From assembly GCF_042683045.1 (NCBI RefSeq), contig NZ_JBHUIT010000034.1, positions 124,001-188,000 on the forward strand: DNA of 64,000 bases. Direction: 5' to 3'. The first letter of the stretch is position 1; every line of letters starts with the position of its first letter. Below, in pieces: positions 33,530 through 42,561 of the stretch. The notes under the pieces are model-generated. The model did not search any database, was not told the DNA's origin, and was given only the letters and a program-made list of their open reading frames with translations. This stretch comes from Luteolibacter algae. Its GTDB lineage: Bacteria; Verrucomicrobiota; Verrucomicrobiia; Verrucomicrobiales; Akkermansiaceae. Made by a program: the position numbers and the translations under genes.

Positions 33530-33689
33530 CTGGGGGAGGTTGGTGGAGAACTCGATACTCTGAAAGTCTAAATATCGACAAGAGACGGGTATCTCCGATT
33601 TTTGAAAAAAGTGGGATTTAAGCAAAAAACTTTGAACGTATTGAAACCTTGAAGGTCTATTCCCCTTGAAAGCCGACAATGTCAGTTTT

Positions 33690-33791
33690 CATGTAAGGGT
33701 GTAACAGCAGTTGTCCATCGGATCTCATGGGTGTGGGTGATGGTAAGACAACGTTTTGACCGCCGGGGAAGGGACTCCCCGGCGGTTTTTC
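33690..33791 (+). ncRNA. candidate small RNA ending in an intrinsic terminator
   Basis: No protein gene on the + strand explains the terminator at 33759-33791. Upstream of it, gttgtc (33710-33715) can pair with gacaac (33747-33752), and inside that ccatc pairs with gatgg, forming a second hairpin. The region lies between divergently placed - strand genes. I see no match to a known RNA family. The 5' end is a guess; no good promoter could be fixed. Confidence 0.35.
33759..33791 (+). terminator. strong intrinsic terminator (+ strand)
   Basis: A perfect 11-bp GC-rich stem (33759-33769 with 33776-33786), 6-base loop and a T-run. The T-run lies only on the + strand side, whereas both neighbouring genes are on the - strand, so it must end a + strand transcript. 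Confidence 0.8.
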
Positions 33792-33828
33792 CTTTCAAGG
33801 ATGGCACTGGAGTTAGGTGACTTGAATG

Positions 33829-34185
33829 CTAGATGCCATAAGCATTTAGAACTTCGAGATCCACATATTCCAGGACGGAGAGGTGACAGGCTTCAAGTTC
33901 AATGGATGGTGCGATTCCTGCGTCGAAAGCTTCCACCCAGCGCTCCACGCTGAGACACCACATATCGCCATCCTGTAATCCTTTGAAACCGTATTCAGGT
34001 CTGGGTGTAGAGAGGTCGTTTCCGCGCAACATCGAGAATTCCAGGAATTCTTGGGTCATCTTTGCGCAAACTGTGTGGATACCGACATCTCCGCGCCCCG
34101 TGCGGCAGAAGCCGTCCCGGAAAAACCCGGTTGGCGGATCCATGCAGCAAGCTCTCAAGGGAGTGCCCAACACGTTTGTGATCAT
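33829..34185 (-). CDS. DUF2237 family protein
   Basis: A 118-residue protein from the ATG at 34185. It matches DUF2237 closely: NVLGTPLRACCMDPPTGFFRDGFC, GDVGIHTVCAKMTQEFLEFS, GNDLSTPRPEYGF and GDMWCLSVERW. Several Cys residues are conserved in the family. The function is unknown. A longer frame to 34260 adds a sequence with no similarity to the family. Confidence 0.88.
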   Translation of the reverse strand: MITNVLGTPLRACCMDPPTGFFRDGFCRTGRGDVGIHTVCAKMTQEFLEFSMLRGNDLSTPRPEYGFKGLQDGDMWCLSVERWVEAFDAGIAPSIELEACHLSVLEYVDLEVLNAYGI

Positions 34186-34273
34186 CGCCCCTTTCACTAG
34201 CTGGAGTCTGCTGGATAAGCGAATCTTTTTAACAGCGGATTTGTGAAAAGCTCGTGGCAATCGTCACAGGGAA

Positions 34274-35869
34274 TCACTCCGTTAGCATATTTTCTTCCTT
34301 CAGGTGCAATCGCAGTATGCGTTTCACTTCATCCGAGGCCTGTTGGTTGTTTGGCACACTATGATTTGAATCCACAATAAGTTCCGAGGCGACCGGCTCA
34401 ACATGGGAAGACCAATATGGAACGACCCCATCGCTGCTGCGTTCCTTGTCTCCGTGCCCCTTATCCCCCATGATGGAATGAAAGGTGATTCCTTTTGGTA
34501 GTGGCATCTGATTCAAACCCTGGAAACCAAGGCTCTTGGGCGAAAGCGTGCTGATTGCCGTCGGAGGCTTTACTGCGGATGTCTCAGAGGTGTCTGCCTG
34601 AATCGAATCGGCCGCGCTCTGCAAGGTCGCATCGAGGAGGCCAACTGTAAGCGTTTTGGGTAGCCGGATTAGATTGGAAAGGAATGCGGTTCCGCGGAAA
34701 TTCGCCATCGGACTGCCGCGATGGGGAACGGCCATGAAAACGACACGTTTAGGGTCGGTTAGGGGCTCGTAGAGCAATCCTTCTTTAATGAGAAGCCGCG
34801 TCTCGGGCTTTATCTTCAGATCCTTGAAAGGTGTTTTGAAATGCGCGTGGTAGAGCTTCGTGCCTGGCTCGCTCACGGCGGTGCGGGTGAGCAGGCCACC
34901 CATCGAATGGGATAATATCACCATTTTTTTCAGATTCTCATCAGGACCGCGGCGGCGTGCATAGTTGCCCGCTTCCCCCATAATCTGACGGAATCGCAAT
35001 GCATTGTAGAGCCATGGTGTCCCGGTAGGATAATTGTAGAGCCATACCTGATATTTCTCCCGGAACCAGCTTTCCGCGGAGAGGTCATTGAGAATATCGC
35101 GATACGCATCCGGGCTGGAGACCAGGCCGTGGACCATTACCACGGGAATTTTTTCCGGATCGTAGGGCTGGAGAAAATAGAGACCTGTTTCCTCTGTAAA
35201 GCGCTCCGGGATGATGACGTTCTGGATCCGCAGGTCATCCAAGTCACACATAAACCAGAAAAAATCCACAGGTGCTGTCCAATCCGCTGCCAAGTGCTGT
35301 GAATTTTCTCCGACTTGAAAGTCATTCTTCACCCAGCGCTTGGGAAAGTGCCATTGTGGAACTGGGGTGCTGAAATCAAGTATGACAGTGATGTTTCGCG
35401 GCTGCCCGTTCGGAGGATAGAATTTTTCACGAGGCACGCCGACTGGAGTCGTTGCCGTCCAGGCGACCGCAGGCACGCCGATTCCCGGTTCGATATGGCA
35501 GCGATCCTTTGAATGGATTTTGACTGCGGTCGCAGGAAAAAGTGCGTCGACTTTGGCTAAATTGGCATTGGTCGGGCTGGGTGCGGATAGTGCCGTGCCA
35601 ATGTTGCTTGCCCGGGACGACCAGTCACCCGGGCCACAGCGGATCTTGTCAAAAAGAATTTTTACTGCGTCATTGTAAGCAGTTTCTGCAGCCGGCCATT
35701 CTGATTTCTTCGATGAATCGCCGAGAATCTCCCATTGTTTGCGAGCATTTTCCAGGATGCTTGAGGCCGGTGCCCGTGAACCAAACGGCAGCACATGACA
35801 TACCGGAGGTTGTGGTGCGCCACAATTACAGAGCAACAAGACAACGAAAAGAACGAGCTGAATTCGCAT
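34274..35869 (-). CDS. exported alpha/beta-hydrolase, lipase-like
   Basis: A 531-residue protein from the ATG at 35869 with an N-terminal hydrophobic signal (MRIQLVLFVVLLLCNC), possibly a lipoprotein although the lipobox is poor. An N-terminal region of about 200 residues of unknown fold precedes an alpha/beta-hydrolase domain: oxyanion strand VVMVHGLVSSPDAYR, nucleophile elbow SHSMGG, the acid in SSDGVVPYW and the catalytic His in DSNHSVP. Substrate unknown; an esterase or triacylglycerol lipase is likely. Confidence 0.82.
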   Translation of the reverse strand: MRIQLVLFVVLLLCNCGAPQPPVCHVLPFGSRAPASSILENARKQWEILGDSSKKSEWPAAETAYNDAVKILFDKIRCGPGDWSSRASNIGTALSAPSPTNANLAKVDALFPATAVKIHSKDRCHIEPGIGVPAVAWTATTPVGVPREKFYPPNGQPRNITVILDFSTPVPQWHFPKRWVKNDFQVGENSQHLAADWTAPVDFFWFMCDLDDLRIQNVIIPERFTEETGLYFLQPYDPEKIPVVMVHGLVSSPDAYRDILNDLSAESWFREKYQVWLYNYPTGTPWLYNALRFRQIMGEAGNYARRRGPDENLKKMVILSHSMGGLLTRTAVSEPGTKLYHAHFKTPFKDLKIKPETRLLIKEGLLYEPLTDPKRVVFMAVPHRGSPMANFRGTAFLSNLIRLPKTLTVGLLDATLQSAADSIQADTSETSAVKPPTAISTLSPKSLGFQGLNQMPLPKGITFHSIMGDKGHGDKERSSDGVVPYWSSHVEPVASELIVDSNHSVPNNQQASDEVKRILRLHLKEENMLTE

Positions 35870-35923
35870 GGGGATAGCAGCTGGATACTTTAGCACGAAC
35901 ATTCTGCCAAGGGAGAACGAAAA

Positions 35924-36442
35924 TCAAGGGGCTGTGGTATCGGCGAGTTTTTTCGCTTCAGCGTCCTCATCCTTGCCGAACCGGACTCCAAGTATTTTGG
36001 CATCTCCGCGATTCAGGGCAATCACGACCAACGTGGAGAGTGACTTTGTCTCATCCTCCGGATCTTGGGCGATGACACGATAAATAATTGCATAAGGAGT
36101 GAAAATATCATCCTCCAGGATCCCGCGCCATTCGACGGTATCGTTTTGTTTTGCGACAAAACCTCCACGCCCGGCCCGCATGGTCTCGCTGTAGAGCTCA
36201 CTTGTTTTTCCGTTAAAACGGATATCGAGCCAGCTTCTGCTGTCACCGCTGCGATGAAGTAACTCAAAGCCGCCGTAGCCGGGGCAAAGGTGCTCGAAAT
36301 GATCGATCTCCGGTTCGTCTTCCGATGAGGAATCTGCGATCGCGGCCACGAATTTCGGATTCGTCGTCGAGTAGAAGGAAACCGCTTTCTGCCCGAAGCA
36401 AATGTTTGAGATGGCCAGAATAAGTAGGAAAATGGTTCTCAT
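35924..36442 (-). CDS. secreted hypothetical protein
   Basis: A 172-residue protein from the ATG at 36442 with a signal peptide (MRTIFLLILAISNICFG). The mature part has acidic and aromatic stretches but no motif I recognise. It is placed between the lipase-like gene and lpxC on the same strand. Function unknown. Confidence 0.65.
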   Translation of the reverse strand: MRTIFLLILAISNICFGQKAVSFYSTTNPKFVAAIADSSSEDEPEIDHFEHLCPGYGGFELLHRSGDSRSWLDIRFNGKTSELYSETMRAGRGGFVAKQNDTVEWRGILEDDIFTPYAIIYRVIAQDPEDETKSLSTLVVIALNRGDAKILGVRFGKDEDAEAKKLADTTAP

Positions 36443-36531
36443 AAAAATTCGCACAAGCTTTAGCAAGTATCGTAGTCTTCCTCAAGACGGCATGTCCCGC
36501 ATAGCGCCTCGCCCGGCAATTTACAGAACGG

Positions 36532-36575
36532 AGATAAAAAGAAACGTTCCACCGGGCTATGCCGGGGAACGTTTG
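36532..36575 (-). terminator. intrinsic terminator of lpxC/fabZ
   Basis: A long hairpin, aaacgttcc (36542-36550) pairing with ggaacgttt (36566-36574), with further ccgg/ccgg pairing inside. On the - strand it is followed by a T-rich run (opposite the A run at 36534-36540). It lies just after the lpxC/fabZ stop at 36599. Confidence 0.8.
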
Positions 36576-36598
36576 GAAAAAGCGGTGGGAGAAGCCCT

Positions 36599-37906
36599 CT
36601 ATCGATCAAATAGAGCGAACTTCAGATCAGCTTCTGAAACAACCTCACCGTTTACCAGGCAACGGCAGCTGGTTTGCCCGATATTGCCACGGACCTTGGT
36701 GGTCTTTGCTTCAGTGATGAGCGTGTCACCCGGCATGACTGGCTTGCGCCACTTCACGTTATCCGCCGAAAGGAAGTAGCCAATTTTTCCAAGGTTCTCA
36801 GGCTTGCGAAGCATCAGGATAGAGGAAACCTGTGCCATTCCCTCAAGCTGCAATACTCCTGGCATAATCGGATGGCCCGGGAAGTGTCCTTGGAAATATG
36901 GCTCGTTGATAGACACATTTTTCAAAGCTGTGCAAGTGTCCTCACCGAAATCGATCACTCGATCTACCATGAGGAATGGGTAGCGATGTGGAAGGATCCG
37001 CATGACTTCATTGACATCCAGAACACTTTCACCATCGGGAATTGTGATCGGTGCCGGAACCATTGCACGCATGCGGGCGTATTCCTTTTTCAAAGTGGAA
37101 GCCATTTTTGTGTTCGGCCCGTGGCCTGGCTTTACCGCGATGACGTGACCCAGGATCCGCTTGCCGGAGAGCATAAGATCGCCAATGAGGTCGAGAGCCT
37201 TGTGCCGGGCAAATTCGTTGGTATAGCGAACAGGCTCCTTGGACATGACCTCATTGCCACGGATCACAACCGCGCTCTCAAGTGAGCCGCCTTTGATGAG
37301 GCCCTTTTCCAAAAGCGGTTTTACATCCTCGTAATAAACAAAAGTGCGCGCAGGTGCGATTTCCTTTTCATAAATTTCAGGAGTGACCTCTGAGGAGAAA
37401 TATTGGGTGAAACGGCCTTCCGGACCTACATTTGTGACAGAGACACGGAAAGTTTTTGATGGGACGATGGTGATGATCGTTCCGTCGCCCATTTCCTGAT
37501 GGATCGGCTCGCGAATTTCCCAGACCTTGCGTGGAGCGTCCTGGGCCTTGAGTCCTGCCTTTTTGATGAGCTCTACAAAAGGTCTGGAAGAACCGTCCCC
37601 GATGGGTGGCTCGTTCGCATCCATCTCGATGATCGCATTGTCGACACCCATTCCTGTTAGAGCGGAGAGAACATGCTCTACGGTGTGAACTTTCACCGAA
37701 CCTTCGGCGAGAGTTGTGGCACGCTCTACGGTTTGAACCTTATCGGCATCCGCATTGATAAATGGTTGATCGGAAAGATCGATACGTCGGAATTTGAAGC
37801 CGTGATTTTCCGGTGCTGGCTTTATAGTGAGAGTGACTTTCGCTCCGGTGTGAAGGGAGGTGCCTTCAAGAGTAGCAGATTCGGCTAAGGTATACTGTGC
37901 GGACAT
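36599..37906 (-). CDS. lpxC/fabZ: LpxC-FabZ fusion: UDP-3-O-acyl-GlcNAc deacetylase / 3-hydroxyacyl-ACP dehydratase
   Basis: A 435-residue fusion enzyme. Residues 1 to about 280 are LpxC, the committed zinc deacetylase of lipid A synthesis (HTGAKVTL, HTVEHVLSAL with two zinc His, ARHKALDLIGDL with the third). Residues of about 295-435 are FabZ, the hotdog-fold dehydratase (ILPHRYPFLMVDRV with the catalytic His and PGHPIMPGVLQLEGMAQ with the catalytic Glu). Such fusions are known from Bacteroidota and the PVC group. It would balance phospholipid and lipid A supply. The leader is T-rich with no Shine-Dalgarno. Confidence 0.95.
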   Translation of the reverse strand: MSAQYTLAESATLEGTSLHTGAKVTLTIKPAPENHGFKFRRIDLSDQPFINADADKVQTVERATTLAEGSVKVHTVEHVLSALTGMGVDNAIIEMDANEPPIGDGSSRPFVELIKKAGLKAQDAPRKVWEIREPIHQEMGDGTIITIVPSKTFRVSVTNVGPEGRFTQYFSSEVTPEIYEKEIAPARTFVYYEDVKPLLEKGLIKGGSLESAVVIRGNEVMSKEPVRYTNEFARHKALDLIGDLMLSGKRILGHVIAVKPGHGPNTKMASTLKKEYARMRAMVPAPITIPDGESVLDVNEVMRILPHRYPFLMVDRVIDFGEDTCTALKNVSINEPYFQGHFPGHPIMPGVLQLEGMAQVSSILMLRKPENLGKIGYFLSADNVKWRKPVMPGDTLITEAKTTKVRGNIGQTSCRCLVNGEVVSEADLKFALFDR

Positions 37907-38001
37907 TGGAAATAATGAAAAACTAAAAAACGATCAGATGAAATGATCTTGGGAAACGGTTTTTGAATTAGGCTAAGAGGAAGAGGATTCCGGGAGAAAA
38001 G

Positions 38002-40074
38002 CTATTTTTCTCCGGCGTTTTCTTCTTTGTTTTCCGGGTTTTCAGCGGCAGGAGCTGCAGTTGAACCAGCAGGCTTTTCCGTTTCGGAAGCGGGAGCTTT
38101 ATCGGTCGGGATTGCGGCATCGATCAATGCAGTCGCCGCATCCGCAATAGTCTCAACGGTGTCTTTGAGAACCTCGGATACGATTTCAGCTGAAGCTGCT
38201 AGTGTTGGCTCGGTTCCCGTGTCTGCGATCGTTGCATTTTCGTCGGAGTCCTCAGGGACCTGGTCTTGCTGCTCAGCCGGGGAAGTATTCTCCACCGAGG
38301 CGGGAGATTCATTTTCAGATTTTCCGGAAGGCTCTTGGGATAACGTCGTGGGCGCATCCTTCTTCTCAGGTTGCTGCTTTGCCTTTTTCTTCGCTTTCTT
38401 CGGCTCTTGAGGTTTCGGCTGTTCCTGGACAACCAGAGTGTCATCGGTATAGAGGAGAATATGACCTTGTTGCAAGAGCCAGAAAAGATCTGCCGCATAT
38501 TCCTGCGGCGGTGCCTTGGCTCCTTCCGGTAGGATGGCCTGCCACAGACCTTCGAGTTTTGCAGGCGTATTCTCACGAATCCATTTTACCATTTCGCTCG
38601 GGCGGGGGGCCAAGACTGCATCAGGTGCCAACGCATGGGGTCGGGCCGGACCGGTATAAAGTTTACCTTTGCGTTTGAATACGGGCATGTGCTCGGATTC
38701 AAGAATACGGCAAACGGCAGGAATAATGATTGCCGGATGCTTGCGATGATGGTTTCCGGTCTGTTTGAGGCGGATGAGAAGTCCCGGAGAAAGATGTTTC
38801 CCGGCAATCGCGGCTGAAACCTTTGCTTTACGGGTGAGATGGAACGCTCTTTCTAATATTTTCTGGGAAATCAGCCGTTCGATCTCGGCCCGGTCGGTGA
38901 TCCAAGTGATCTCCTCGGCAGGCTTTTCAGCTGCTGGTTCCGCGGAGTCCGCCTCGGCCGTGGATGGATCCTGGGGTTCTATTGAGGTTGCCGGCTCTTC
39001 GTTGCCTGCCGGTTCCGAAATCTCCGGAGTCTCGTTGGATTCGTTAGAGGGAGAGCTATCAGAGTCTTGAACTGTAACTTCCTCTATTTCAGCTTTCTGT
39101 TCTGTTTTTTCCTGAGCTTCAGGAACCTTCTGCTGAGGAATGGCCTCAATCTCTGTTGGGCCTTGGACCTTTGTTTTGGCGCTCTCGGCGGTCAGCGCTT
39201 TTTCATCAGCCAGCTTTGCCGCGGCGGTTCTCTCGGCGATCTCTTTATTCGAAAGGATGCGCCAACGAGTTTGGGTTCTCATGGATTCAATCCACTCATT
39301 GACTGCCTCTTCCGAGCGTTCGGTGCGGACTTTGGTGGCATATACCTCGAAGGGCATATTGGCAAAGCGTTCACGATGGATACGACGGAGGTTTTTCTGG
39401 TAGTCGTGGTGATTTGGAGGTCCCAGCCATTCGCCGGAGATTCCGCAACGTGCGACAGAAGTGAAATTTCCTTTCGGAGGATCCACCTCAATCGTGGATT
39501 CTTCAATAAAGCGATCCCGCCATGAAGCGCTGAGCAGGTGACGCATGGCCTCCTCTTTCGTGAGGTAAATAGCCTCTTCAATTTTACATCTGTAAAAGGC
39601 CGGATGCTTTTCTGAAATTTCAAACACCGCACGGCTGCGGGCACGCTCCGCCAAGATGATCTGGGCTATATCAAAAAGCGGGTAAACGCGAGCCACTTGG
39701 TGAACCTCTTTGCAGATGAGCTGGATCGCGTGCTTTTCTGGAATGAGCGTTACAGTGACGCCTTCGGCTGGAGCAATTTCCTCCCGCCGATTGTCCGGGC
39801 GCCCGCCGCGATTTCGATCGAATTTACGGCGGTCTCCACCTTGTCGGCCATCGCCACGATTCTCAGACCGTCCACCGAAGCCTCCGCCTTGTCTAGCGCC
39901 ACCGCCTTGGCGGCGATCGTCCCGGCCTCCTTCACGACGCCGCGGTTGATATTCGCGTTCTGGGCCTTCGTAGGCCTTTTCGCTGGGTTTGTCTGATTTG
40001 GCTCTGGCCCAGGCTGGACCAAGGGAGAACTCTGAAAGGAGACCTTCGAGTGGATTTTGAGGAGTGTCGCTCAC
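38002..40074 (-). CDS. large RGG-rich, low-complexity protein of unknown function
   Basis: A 690-residue protein if translated from the GTG at 40074 (SDTPQNPLEG); an open frame continues upstream into waaA, so the start is uncertain. Residues of about 40-110 are Arg/Gly/Asp-rich (RGG-like, typical of RNA-binding tails). A folded region (about 115-290) begins VTVTLIPEKHAIQLICKEV and holds a CGISGEWLGPPNHHDYQ motif. Two acidic Pro/Glu/Ala stretches surround a second folded part (about 405-570). I recognise no domain. RNA binding is inferred from composition only. Confidence 0.75.
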   Translation of the reverse strand: MSDTPQNPLEGLLSEFSLGPAWARAKSDKPSEKAYEGPEREYQPRRREGGRDDRRQGGGARQGGGFGGRSENRGDGRQGGDRRKFDRNRGGRPDNRREEIAPAEGVTVTLIPEKHAIQLICKEVHQVARVYPLFDIAQIILAERARSRAVFEISEKHPAFYRCKIEEAIYLTKEEAMRHLLSASWRDRFIEESTIEVDPPKGNFTSVARCGISGEWLGPPNHHDYQKNLRRIHRERFANMPFEVYATKVRTERSEEAVNEWIESMRTQTRWRILSNKEIAERTAAAKLADEKALTAESAKTKVQGPTEIEAIPQQKVPEAQEKTEQKAEIEEVTVQDSDSSPSNESNETPEISEPAGNEEPATSIEPQDPSTAEADSAEPAAEKPAEEITWITDRAEIERLISQKILERAFHLTRKAKVSAAIAGKHLSPGLLIRLKQTGNHHRKHPAIIIPAVCRILESEHMPVFKRKGKLYTGPARPHALAPDAVLAPRPSEMVKWIRENTPAKLEGLWQAILPEGAKAPPQEYAADLFWLLQQGHILLYTDDTLVVQEQPKPQEPKKAKKKAKQQPEKKDAPTTLSQEPSGKSENESPASVENTSPAEQQDQVPEDSDENATIADTGTEPTLAASAEIVSEVLKDTVETIADAATALIDAAIPTDKAPASETEKPAGSTAAPAAENPENKEENAGEK

Positions 40075-40126
40075 GGTGCGGAAATTAAGAGGTTGTATGG
40101 GAAATGACAAACACGGTTTCGGCGAT

Positions 40127-41419
40127 TCAGGCATGTTCTGAACCGGTTTGCAAGACCTTGAGGTGACGTTGTGTGGCACCTTGGTGTAGGGATAGGATGC
40201 GGGATGCGTTTTCAGTAAGTCTTTTGGATTCGGTCGGAAGAAGGCTGGTTTGGATAGCGGTGGTGATCGCGCTTTGATTCACTGCCGTTAAAGCGCCTCC
40301 CACTGCAAGTAGATTGCGAACCAAGGGTTGGAAATTTTCCATATGCGGACCTAGTATCAAGGGTTTGGAGGCAATGATCGCCTCGGCGGGGTTTTGTCCA
40401 CCGTGTGATTGAAATGACTTTCCGATGATCACGGAGTCGGCATGGGCGGTCCATGTGGCCAGTTCACCAGTGGAGTCAATGACAAAAACTTGCTTATCCC
40501 CGGTGGCGATTTTTTCAGGAAACATCGAACGCAAGGTTACAGAAAAGCCGACCTGGCTGAGATCCTGGAATACCTCGGAGCGCCGCTCGGCATGGCGCGG
40601 AACAATTACCGGCAGAAAATTCGGGTCTGCGGCATGGATTGCTTCCGCGATCAAGATCTCTTCACCCGGGAATGTGCTCGCCGCAAGAATGACGGGACGA
40701 TTTTCTCCGAATGCTGCGAGCATCTCCGCGAAGTCACTACGAGGAGTGGGCGGATTAACGGATTGAGGGTCAAATTTCAAGCTGCCCGTAAAATGAATGT
40801 TTTCAGGTGGGACTCCCAGTTGCTGCCAGAGTGCCTCATGCTCTTTCTCCTGGATACAGACCGCGTCGAGCCGTGAAAAAAACGGTTGAAGCAGGGGTGA
40901 GAACTTTTGGAAACGCTTCGCGGAGCGGGGCGAAACCCGGGCGTTTGCGAGCATGACGGGGATCTTTTTCTTATCGCAGATCCGCAGAAGATTTGGCCAA
41001 ATTTCGCCTTCAATCAAAAGGATTTTTGCAGGCTCGAAGCGCCGTAGGTAACTTTTCACCATCCAGGGGAAGTCCAGGGGTGAGTAGGTAACCCGTAGAT
41101 TCGGGATCGAAGCGCGTGTGGCCGTGTCGTGGCCTGTGGAAGTGCCGGTGGCCAATACGAAACGGGCATAGGGGAAGGTTGATGACCATTCGCGGAGTAG
41201 CTTGAGAGCCAAAATGGTCTCGCCAACACTTACTGCATGCAAATGGACCGCGCCATTGGGCTCGTAGTCGATCTCACTGAAATAAATGCCTAAACGCTCG
41301 TTGAGAGCTGTGCCGAAGCCGCCCCGACGAATCATTTTCACGATCCATCCCGGAAACGCGAGAATGAATAGGGCCGGTAGAAGCGCCCGATAAATGATTA
41401 GGATAATTCGCTCTTTCAT
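40127..41419 (-). CDS. waaA: WaaA/KdtA, 3-deoxy-D-manno-octulosonic acid transferase
   Basis: Transfers Kdo to lipid A precursors. 430 residues: one N-terminal helix (LLPALFILAFPGWIVKMI), RGGFGTALNERLG, a GTSTGHDTA-like motif, EGEIWPNLL with the conserved Glu, NARVSPRSAKRFQ, and the C-terminal CMP-Kdo binding domain with ILAASTFPGEE and HGGQNPAEA. The ATG overlaps the rsmD stop. Together with lpxD and lpxC it shows that a full lipid A/Kdo outer membrane is made. Confidence 0.93.
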   Translation of the reverse strand: MKERIILIIYRALLPALFILAFPGWIVKMIRRGGFGTALNERLGIYFSEIDYEPNGAVHLHAVSVGETILALKLLREWSSTFPYARFVLATGTSTGHDTATRASIPNLRVTYSPLDFPWMVKSYLRRFEPAKILLIEGEIWPNLLRICDKKKIPVMLANARVSPRSAKRFQKFSPLLQPFFSRLDAVCIQEKEHEALWQQLGVPPENIHFTGSLKFDPQSVNPPTPRSDFAEMLAAFGENRPVILAASTFPGEEILIAEAIHAADPNFLPVIVPRHAERRSEVFQDLSQVGFSVTLRSMFPEKIATGDKQVFVIDSTGELATWTAHADSVIIGKSFQSHGGQNPAEAIIASKPLILGPHMENFQPLVRNLLAVGGALTAVNQSAITTAIQTSLLPTESKRLTENASRILSLHQGATQRHLKVLQTGSEHA

Positions 41420-41970
41420 GCGTCTGGATGTGCGAAGATCAGGATGGCACTGCTCCCATACTCGCGTCGATCAAGAAGCTTGAAGCCCGGAGATGCTGGT
41501 GTTGGCTGGCTTGATGAAATTTCCGCGATAAAATGTCCTGTTGGCGCGAGCCGCTCCACCAGAGAAGGCAATTCGAGTAGGGCTTTCACATGATCGGTAT
41601 CACCATAACCTTTCCAATACGGTGGATCGGCTAGAATGAGATCGTAGATGGATTGATCCCGTTTAAGAAAAGAAAAGACCTCTGATTTGACTGGGAATCC
41701 GCCATCAAGACGGGCTTTTTTGAGATTCTCTCCTGTTACGGCGATGGCTTGGCGATGTTCATCGACGAAATAACACGAAGCGGCGCCCCGGCTCAGAGCC
41801 TCCAGTCCGAGAGCTCCGGAGCCACAAAACAGATCCAGCACACGCGCATCAAATATGTGCTCACCGAGGATGGAGAATATTGCCTGACGCACAAAATCAG
41901 TCGTGGGGCGTGCAACTGCCGAAGGCACTTTGATGGCGATCCTGCCTGCTTTTCCTGCGATAATTCTCAT
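41416..41970 (-). CDS. rsmD: RsmD, 16S rRNA (guanine966-N2)-methyltransferase
   Basis: A 184-residue methyltransferase from the ATG at 41970 (MRIIAGKAGR, the standard RsmD start). It has the SAM-binding VLDLFCGSGALGLEALSRGA and the catalytic DPPY motif (LILADPPYWKG). The longer frame to 42078 is not needed. Overlaps waaA by four bases, so the two are coupled. Confidence 0.92.
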   Translation of the reverse strand: MRIIAGKAGRIAIKVPSAVARPTTDFVRQAIFSILGEHIFDARVLDLFCGSGALGLEALSRGAASCYFVDEHRQAIAVTGENLKKARLDGGFPVKSEVFSFLKRDQSIYDLILADPPYWKGYGDTDHVKALLELPSLVERLAPTGHFIAEISSSQPTPASPGFKLLDRREYGSSAILIFAHPDA

Positions 41971-42150
41971 GTGGCCACGAAAGTTCGATTCTTGCGCGGG
42001 AAACATCAAGAAGAACCGGAGCCGGGCAGGGGGAGTCGATTCGGGGATATTAGGGAAAATCTGCGCCTGTCTTTTCACGGGGCCGTTTTTTGGGATCGAT
42101 CGGATGATCTAAGGGTTTCCATCGGGAGAAATGGGTGTAAGCTGCCGGAT

Positions 42151-42558
42151 ATGTCGATTGAACCGATCAAAGACGGGCTGCGCTCCCATGTGAGGATTGA
42201 TTTTTATGGGAATGTTCACAAGCGTATGCGCGGAAGCGATGTGGAAAAGCGTTATGCCCGGGAAGTGGAGGTATTGAAAGTGCTTGAGGAGCGGGGGTGT
42301 CCGTATGTTCCAAAAATCCTCGAGGAACATCCTGATGAGTTCTATTTTGTTTCAACGAACTGTGGGCGCCCGGCCCCGCAGCTTTCGAAACAAAAGGCAG
42401 ACAAGCTTTACGCTGCCCTGGAGGCGGATTACGGAGTCCGTCACCTAGATGCGGAACCGAGGAATATCACCTATTCCGATAAGCTCGGAAGATTTTGTAT
42501 TATTGATTTCGAGCTTGCGGAAATCCTGCCTGATCCTCATTCCTCGGGGAACCCCTGA
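42151..42558 (+). CDS. minimal kinase-like protein
   Basis: A 135-residue protein with the marks of a protein-kinase/phosphotransferase fold compressed into half the usual length: a candidate ATP-binding Lys in NVHKRM, a helix-C Glu in YAREVEVLKVL, a catalytic loop HLDAEPRNITY (HxDxxxxN) and a metal-binding IIDFELAE (DFE in place of DFG). It ends soon after that motif, so the usual activation segment and lower lobe are absent. It is three bases from a PP2C phosphatase gene, hinting at an opposed pair. Substrate unknown. Confidence 0.75.
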   Translation: MSIEPIKDGLRSHVRIDFYGNVHKRMRGSDVEKRYAREVEVLKVLEERGCPYVPKILEEHPDEFYFVSTNCGRPAPQLSKQKADKLYAALEADYGVRHLDAEPRNITYSDKLGRFCIIDFELAEILPDPHSSGNP

Positions 42559-42561
42559 TTT

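Noticed and set aside
41749..42150. Longer form of the kinase-like protein starting at 41749
   Set aside because: The extra part is antisense to rsmD and unlike a protein; the ATG at 42151 starts the conserved stretch.
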